Shown piece by piece: positions 59,600 through 64,000 of a DNA stretch of 64,000 nt (position 1 is its first letter; each line of letters opens with the position of its first letter). The position numbers and the translations under genes are program-made. The stretch is from Nonomuraea zeae. GTDB taxonomy: Bacteria > Actinomycetota > Actinomycetes > Streptosporangiales > Streptosporangiaceae. The DNA is taken from contig NZ_VCKX01000026.1 of assembly GCF_005889725.1 (NCBI RefSeq), positions 1 to 64,000 of the forward strand, read 5' to 3'. The notes beneath the pieces are model-generated. The model searched no databases and was not told the origin of the DNA. It saw nothing but the letters and a program-made list of their open reading frames with translations.

Positions 59600-61483
59600 T
59601 TATCTGCGGCAGAAGAACGGCTTCGGGACGCATACAAGAACGGCGAGTCCCTCGACCTCCGCCCTGTACGGCCCGCCGCGGCCGACAGCAAGTCGTCCCC
59701 CGACCGAATCATCAGAGCCGACTTCATACGGCACATGCTGCTCGCTGCGACACCGCCGGGACCGGCCGGCCGATACGGCGTGCGGGTCACTGGTGCCGAG
59801 ATCACCGGCGGGCTGAGCCTGTCCCACGTCGGCGTCGCCGTTCCACTGCAGTTCCGAAATTGTGCCTTTGACACGCCCCTCGATCTGACCGGGGCCGCGC
59901 TCCCGTTCCTGGATGTCAGCGGAAGCACGTTCCCTGGACTACGTGGGGAGGGCCTGCGGGTTGACGTCGGACTGCTCCTGGCGGAGTGCATCGTCGACGG
60001 TCCTGTTCATCTAACGGATGCGCGGATCGGCGGCTCCCTGCGTATGGACGGCGCCACCATCGACGGGCACGGAGACGTGGGATTCATCGCCGACAACGTT
60101 CATCTGTCGGGACGGCTGTGGGCCGAGAACTTGGTGATCAAGGGGACGTTCCGGATGCACAACGGTGACGTGTCCGGCTCGATCGGCTTCTGGGGGGCCG
60201 AGTTGCACTCCCCAGGCGGCTACGCGCTCCGTCTCGGTGGCCTGCGCTGTCGTGGTGGAGTGTTCTGCAGCGGTGGCTTTCGAGCGATCGGTGCCATCAG
60301 GGCCATCGGGGTGGAGTTGTCCCACCTCACGCTACGGAACGCAAGCCTTTCCGCACCCGACGACCTGGCGCTCGATCTGACGGATGCGCGAATCGCCCGG
60401 CTCGACGCTGGGGAAGACCTGCGGGTCACCGGCGTGCTCTGCTTACGCAACGCCCGCATATCCGGCACCGCCGATCTGACCGGCGCTGGGCTGAACGCCG
60501 GCCCGGATCGTATCGCGCTCGATGCCGAGGCTCTTGAGGTCGGCGATTCCCTGGTTCTGTCGGAGGTGCACGCCACGGGAGGATTCAACCTGCTCACCGC
60601 CCGTATCGGCGCCCGCGTCTACCTGCGAAACGCAAGGGTGTCCGCTGCCGGGAAGCAGATCGCCTTCCGCGGCTCCCGTCTCAGGGTCGGAGCCGATCTG
60701 TTCGCCGAACGCACAGTCTTCGACGGCGAAGTTCGACTCAGCGGTGCCCATGTGGGGGACAACATCCTGTTCGGCGATGCTGTCTTGCGCAACGGCACCG
60801 ACACGGCGCTGCGTGCTGAGGGGATGCAGGCCCGCTACCTGGACCTGCTGTTCGCCGAGCAGGCCCAGGGCAACGTGAACCTCCAGCACGCCCAGGTGAA
60901 CGTGCTCCGCGACGACCCATCGACGTGGCCTGCCGTACTGAAACTCAACGGCTTCGTATACGACACGCTGCAGCCACGGGAAAACGCGACCGTAGAGAAA
61001 CGGCTGGCCTGGCTCGCCCGAAACGAGGGCTCGTTCCAACCGCAACCCTTCGAACAGCTCGCCGCCTATTACACGAGTGTGGGCAACGACGCGGACGCCC
61101 GTCGAGTCCTGCTGCGGAAGGAGCGGGAGTACCGTGCCGCCCAGCCCGCCGCCGGTCGCATCTGGAGTCATGCCCAGGATGTGACGGTGGGGTACGGCTA
61201 TCAGCCCTGGCGGGCGGTGAGTTGGCTCCTGGCCTTCCTCATCGCAGGAAGCGTGGTCTACGGGCTCTCCCCTCCGGTGGCGGTCAAGCCCGCAGAAGCT
61301 CCCCCGTTCAACGCCGTCGTCTACACACTCGACCTGCTCCTGCCCATCGGAGACCTAGGCCAGCAGCGCGCGTTCAATGCCGCCGGTCCGAGCCAGTGGC
61401 TGTCCTACCTGCTCATGGTGGCCGGCTGGGTGCTGGTCACCACCATCGCCGCCGGCGTGGCTCGCGTGCTCAGCCGCAAGTGA
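59591..61483 (+). CDS. Beta-helix-like membrane protein of unknown function
   Basis: 630 aa. Residues ~60-455 consist of irregular ~20-residue strand repeats (LSLSHVGVAVPLQFRNCAFD, VHLTDARIGGSLRMDGATID, LRNARVSAAG), which suggests a right-handed beta-helix related to pentapeptide-repeat proteins. Then ~80 helical residues (PFEQLAAYYTSVGNDADARR), and two C-terminal helices (~545-565 and ~600-622). Streptomyces relatives are labelled 'membrane-associated oxidoreductase' without evidence. No signal peptide, so the helix domain is probably cytoplasmic. GC content is visibly lower than its neighbours. No good ribosome site before ATG 59591. Confidence 0.75.
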   Translation: MQHLSAAEERLRDAYKNGESLDLRPVRPAAADSKSSPDRIIRADFIRHMLLAATPPGPAGRYGVRVTGAEITGGLSLSHVGVAVPLQFRNCAFDTPLDLTGAALPFLDVSGSTFPGLRGEGLRVDVGLLLAECIVDGPVHLTDARIGGSLRMDGATIDGHGDVGFIADNVHLSGRLWAENLVIKGTFRMHNGDVSGSIGFWGAELHSPGGYALRLGGLRCRGGVFCSGGFRAIGAIRAIGVELSHLTLRNASLSAPDDLALDLTDARIARLDAGEDLRVTGVLCLRNARISGTADLTGAGLNAGPDRIALDAEALEVGDSLVLSEVHATGGFNLLTARIGARVYLRNARVSAAGKQIAFRGSRLRVGADLFAERTVFDGEVRLSGAHVGDNILFGDAVLRNGTDTALRAEGMQARYLDLLFAEQAQGNVNLQHAQVNVLRDDPSTWPAVLKLNGFVYDTLQPRENATVEKRLAWLARNEGSFQPQPFEQLAAYYTSVGNDADARRVLLRKEREYRAAQPAAGRIWSHAQDVTVGYGYQPWRAVSWLLAFLIAGSVVYGLSPPVAVKPAEAPPFNAVVYTLDLLLPIGDLGQQRAFNAAGPSQWLSYLLMVAGWVLVTTIAAGVARVLSRK

Positions 61484-61497
61484 ACGCCACCGCCGCC

Positions 61498-63387
61498 CTA
61501 CAGGTGCCGTCCCCACCAGTCGAGGATGGCCTCGAAGCGGGCCACCCGATGGCTGGGGAGCCCCGCGCGGGACAGCTCGTGCCCCTCTCCGGGGAACAGC
61601 AGCAGCTCCGTCTCCACCCCCTGCAGCTGAAGCTTGACGAACAACCGCTGCGCCTGCTCCACCGGGCACCGCCAGTCGTGCTCCGAGTGGATGATCATGA
61701 ACGGCTTGGCGATCTGGTCGGCGTGCGTCAGAGGGCTCTGCTCCACCCAGCGCGCCGGGTCGTCGCCGTACAGGTCGCGCGCGAACGACCACCCGATGTC
61801 GCTGCTCCCGTGGAAGCTGTCGATCGCGTTGACCGCGCGCTCGCTGATCGCCGCCTTGAACCGGTCGCCGTGGTGCGCTGCCAGCCACGTGGTCATGAAG
61901 CCGCCGTGCGAGCCGCCGAGCACTCCGGCGCGGGAGGCGTCCAGGCCCCCGCCGGCCAGTGCGGCGTCGAGCAGCGCCAGCAGGTCGAGTGCCGACAGGC
62001 GGCCGACGTCGCCGATGATGTGCCGGCCGTGCGCCTGGCCGTAGCCGGAGGAGCCGCGCGGGTTGCCCATGACGACCGCGTACCCGGCCGAGGCGTAGAC
62101 CTGGGCCTCGTCGAAGACGTGCCAGCCGTACTGGGTGAAGGGGCCGCCGTGGATCATGAGGAGTACGGGGTGCGGCCCCTCACCGGCGGGCCGGACGATC
62201 CAGCCGTGCACGGGGTAGCCGTCCGGGGCCGTGCCGGTGACCTCCTCGATGGGCAGGACGTCGAGGCCGTCGCCGAAGGAGGTGAGGGTGATCTCCTTGC
62301 CGTCGTGGAGGGCGACCAGCTCGCCGGGGGTGCGGGGGCCGGCGACGGCCGCGACGGTGACGTCCGCGGCGTGGGCGACGGCGGTGACCTCGCGCGGGCC
62401 GTTGATCAGGACGCCGGGCTCCGTGCCCGCGTACGGGACGAGCAGCAGGTCGATGGCGCCCCGGTTCTCCACGGTGACGAGCACGCCGTCGTGGGTGGGG
62501 ACGTATCGGGCGGTGGGGAGGTGGAAGCGCTCCTCGTCGGTGAGGCGGCGGGCCGCGCCGCCGGCGAGCGGCACCAGCCAGAGCCCGAAGTTCCTGGCGA
62601 CCACGTGACGGCCCTCGGGGCCGGCCTCGGCGCCGAGGAAGCACAGGGCGTCGCCGTCCGGGGTGAACCGCGGCGCGGCCACCGCCTGGTCGGTGGCGGT
62701 CACGCGGCGCAGGTCCGAGCCGTCGGGAGCGCTCACCCACACGTCGTTGGTCAGCGTGCTGTCGCGCTCGTCGTGGCGGGCGGCCACGAACGCCAGCAGC
62801 GCGCCGTCCGGGCTCCAGGCGAGCCCGCTGTGGTCGAAGTCACCCTCGGTGATCTGGGTGGGCGAGGGCTGCTCGGCGAAGGCGTCGACGACGAAGACGT
62901 GCGCGCGCCGGTCGAGGAAGAAGCCCAGGTTGTCCAGCCGGTACTTGAAGCCGGTGATCCGGCGCGGCCGTTCCTTGTCCGGTTTGGCCTCGCCGTACCG
63001 GCCGTCCTCGGGCACGCGCGCGACGAAGGCCAGGTGTCGCGAGTCAGGGCTCCACACCGGCTCGCTGACGCCGAGCGGCTGGTCGCTGACCTTCCACGGC
63101 TCCCCGCCGCCGGTGGGCATCACGTAGAGCTGCGGCTTGGCGCCGTCGCCGCCGCGGGTGAAGGCCAGCCAGGCGCCGTCGGGAGAGTACGCGGGCTCCT
63201 CGTCGCGCGGACCTCTGGTCAGCCGGCGCGGCTCGGCGGAGCCGTCCGTCGGGACCAGCCAGAGGCCGCCGCGGTACTCGTCGGCTTCGAGGTCGGGCCG
63301 GGTCACGGCAACGACCGCATGCTTCCCGTCGGGCGAGATCGTCGGTGCGCCGAGGGCATGCAGAAGGGAGATATCCGCAGGTTTCAT
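61498..63387 (-). CDS. S9-family prolyl-oligopeptidase-type peptidase
   Basis: 629 aa, cytosolic. The N-terminal ~370 residues are a beta-propeller with WD40/TolB-like blades (SPDGKHAVVAVTRPD, SPDGAWLAFTRGGDG, SPDSRHLAFVARVPE). The C-terminal hydrolase has the nucleophile in GVLGGSHGGFMTTWLAA, Asp in HSEHDWRCPVEQ and His in FPGEGHELSR. Such enzymes cleave short peptides or acyl-peptides. It converges with the beta-helix protein gene 14 bp away. Confidence 0.93.
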   Translation of the reverse strand: MKPADISLLHALGAPTISPDGKHAVVAVTRPDLEADEYRGGLWLVPTDGSAEPRRLTRGPRDEEPAYSPDGAWLAFTRGGDGAKPQLYVMPTGGGEPWKVSDQPLGVSEPVWSPDSRHLAFVARVPEDGRYGEAKPDKERPRRITGFKYRLDNLGFFLDRRAHVFVVDAFAEQPSPTQITEGDFDHSGLAWSPDGALLAFVAARHDERDSTLTNDVWVSAPDGSDLRRVTATDQAVAAPRFTPDGDALCFLGAEAGPEGRHVVARNFGLWLVPLAGGAARRLTDEERFHLPTARYVPTHDGVLVTVENRGAIDLLLVPYAGTEPGVLINGPREVTAVAHAADVTVAAVAGPRTPGELVALHDGKEITLTSFGDGLDVLPIEEVTGTAPDGYPVHGWIVRPAGEGPHPVLLMIHGGPFTQYGWHVFDEAQVYASAGYAVVMGNPRGSSGYGQAHGRHIIGDVGRLSALDLLALLDAALAGGGLDASRAGVLGGSHGGFMTTWLAAHHGDRFKAAISERAVNAIDSFHGSSDIGWSFARDLYGDDPARWVEQSPLTHADQIAKPFMIIHSEHDWRCPVEQAQRLFVKLQLQGVETELLLFPGEGHELSRAGLPSHRVARFEAILDWWGRHL

Positions 63388-63499
63388 GCGAATGACCCTA
63401 GTCGTACTGCTTCGGGGGCCGCAGCGGCGGAGATCACGGCTTTCCGTACGGTCCGCGGCCCGATCACCGTTCCTCCACGACGGCGCCGGCCGGGCCCGG

Positions 63500-64000
63500 T
63501 CAGGCTCGGAAGCCGGTCAGCACCCGCTCGGCCTGCTCCATCATGTCCCTGACGATCTCCGCGGCCGGCTGGATGTCGTGGACCAGGCCGACGCCCTGCC
63601 CCATCAGCCAGGGCATCTCCTCCCAGTCGGCCTCCGTCTTCGGGACCGGCAGCAGCAGGCCGAACTTGCGCATCGCCGTCTCCTCGCCCTGGACGACCGT
63701 GCTGCCGACCCGTTCCAGGGAGCCGAGATCGGCCGGGATCTCCGCGAGCCTGTCGTCCCACTCCGACACCACGCGGTTGCGCTGAAGGCGCATCGGGTTG
63801 AACCGGGGGAACTCCGGCCCGAAGATCGACGTGAGCACCGAGTCGTCCCCCGCGGCGGCGACCAGCCGCCGGTGATGCTCGGGATGCACATGGGCCTCGC
63901 GCGAGGCGACCATCCGGGTCCCGACCCACACCCCGTCCGCCCCCAGGCACAGGGCGGCGGCGACCTGCCGCCCGTCCGTGATCCCGCCGGCGGCCAGGAC
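63500..64000 (-). CDS. Nitronate monooxygenase family protein, C-terminal part (partial)
   Basis: The last 166 codons of a gene that continues past the window. AAGGITDGRQVAAALCLGAD and GVWVGTRMVASREAHVH are the FMN-phosphate-binding end of the NPD/2-nitropropane dioxygenase barrel. The tail (DIQPAAEIVRDMMEQAERVL) is the usual C-terminal helix. The enzyme oxidises alkyl nitronates or acts as a related FMN oxidoreductase. Confidence 0.9.
   Translation of the reverse strand, partial: VLAAGGITDGRQVAAALCLGADGVWVGTRMVASREAHVHPEHHRRLVAAAGDDSVLTSIFGPEFPRFNPMRLQRNRVVSEWDDRLAEIPADLGSLERVGSTVVQGEETAMRKFGLLLPVPKTEADWEEMPWLMGQGVGLVHDIQPAAEIVRDMMEQAERVLTGFRA

Noticed and set aside
60925..63552. 875-codon plus-strand frame over the S9 peptidase gene
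   Set aside because: It is low-complexity and antisense to an intact peptidase with all three catalytic residues.

Overview
The window is a very GC-rich actinobacterial chromosome segment. SD-led ATG/GTG starts, 4-nt ATGA/GTGA overlaps, leaderless promoters, E. coli-type ArgG and Streptomyces-style regulators all fit a Streptosporangiales-like actinomycete (a Nonomuraea-type genome is my guess; no marker gene here proves it). It carries about 60 recognisable genes, mostly accessory metabolism and regulation, and no rRNA, tRNA, CRISPR array, transposase or prophage that I could see.

Layout. 0-5.5 kb: the start of a Pro/Gly/Gln-rich protein, a DUF418 membrane protein facing an AraC regulator, and an unrecognised two-gene unit. 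5.5-9.7 kb: glycerol use, with glpF-glpK divergent from glpD across a 21-bp palindrome. 9.7-13.6 kb: a P450-TetR unit under a near-consensus promoter with twin 13-bp palindromes, then a second TetR divergent from a membrane protein/NmrA-like pair. 13.6-16.8 kb: a secreted GH10 xylanase behind a CGAAA-C-TTTCG palindrome, then a lipase-fold protein followed by a gene with a broken reading frame. 16.9-31.7 kb: the largest unit, an oligopeptide/nickel-type ABC importer, five luciferase-like flavin monooxygenases, a GntR and an Rrf2 regulator, a TauE/SafE permease, a CMD-domain protein and an alkylhydroperoxidase-like protein. This resembles the KPN_01854-01858 / Avi_7169-7170 gene set of unknown function. 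A shared CCTAC-N7-GTAGG element sits on the -10 of two of its promoters, with a half-copy at a third site beside a decayed ABC ATPase gene.

32-42.3 kb: an MFS transporter, a FUSC-type transporter with a probable leaderless promoter and 18-bp operator plus a MarR regulator, an MBL-fold hydrolase, an NB-ARC/LuxR regulator, a quinone-oxidoreductase-like enzyme, a small membrane-protein/winged-helix operon with two perfect 19-bp palindromes, and argG behind an ARG-box-like palindrome. 42.3-50 kb: a truncated HAD protein, a secreted serine protease, a methyltransferase, an NmrA protein divergent from an RsrR-like Rrf2 regulator, a decayed secreted-protein gene, an AraC regulator, a class A beta-lactamase fold lacking the catalytic glutamate, and a DHFR-like protein. 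50-64 kb: an ABC transporter coupled to an S41 protease lipoprotein and followed by a lipoprotein hydrolase, small lipoprotein and DinB genes, an ECF sigma factor with a membrane partner, a methyltransferase, a secreted repeat protein, a beta-helix-like membrane protein, an S9 peptidase and the end of a nitronate monooxygenase.

Most promising for new biology are the 15-kb flavin-monooxygenase/ABC regulon with its shared operator, the E166H beta-lactamase-like protein, the dual-palindrome membrane/winged-helix operon and the unrecognised 2885-5467 pair. All functions are read from sequence patterns and family knowledge; no search was run.
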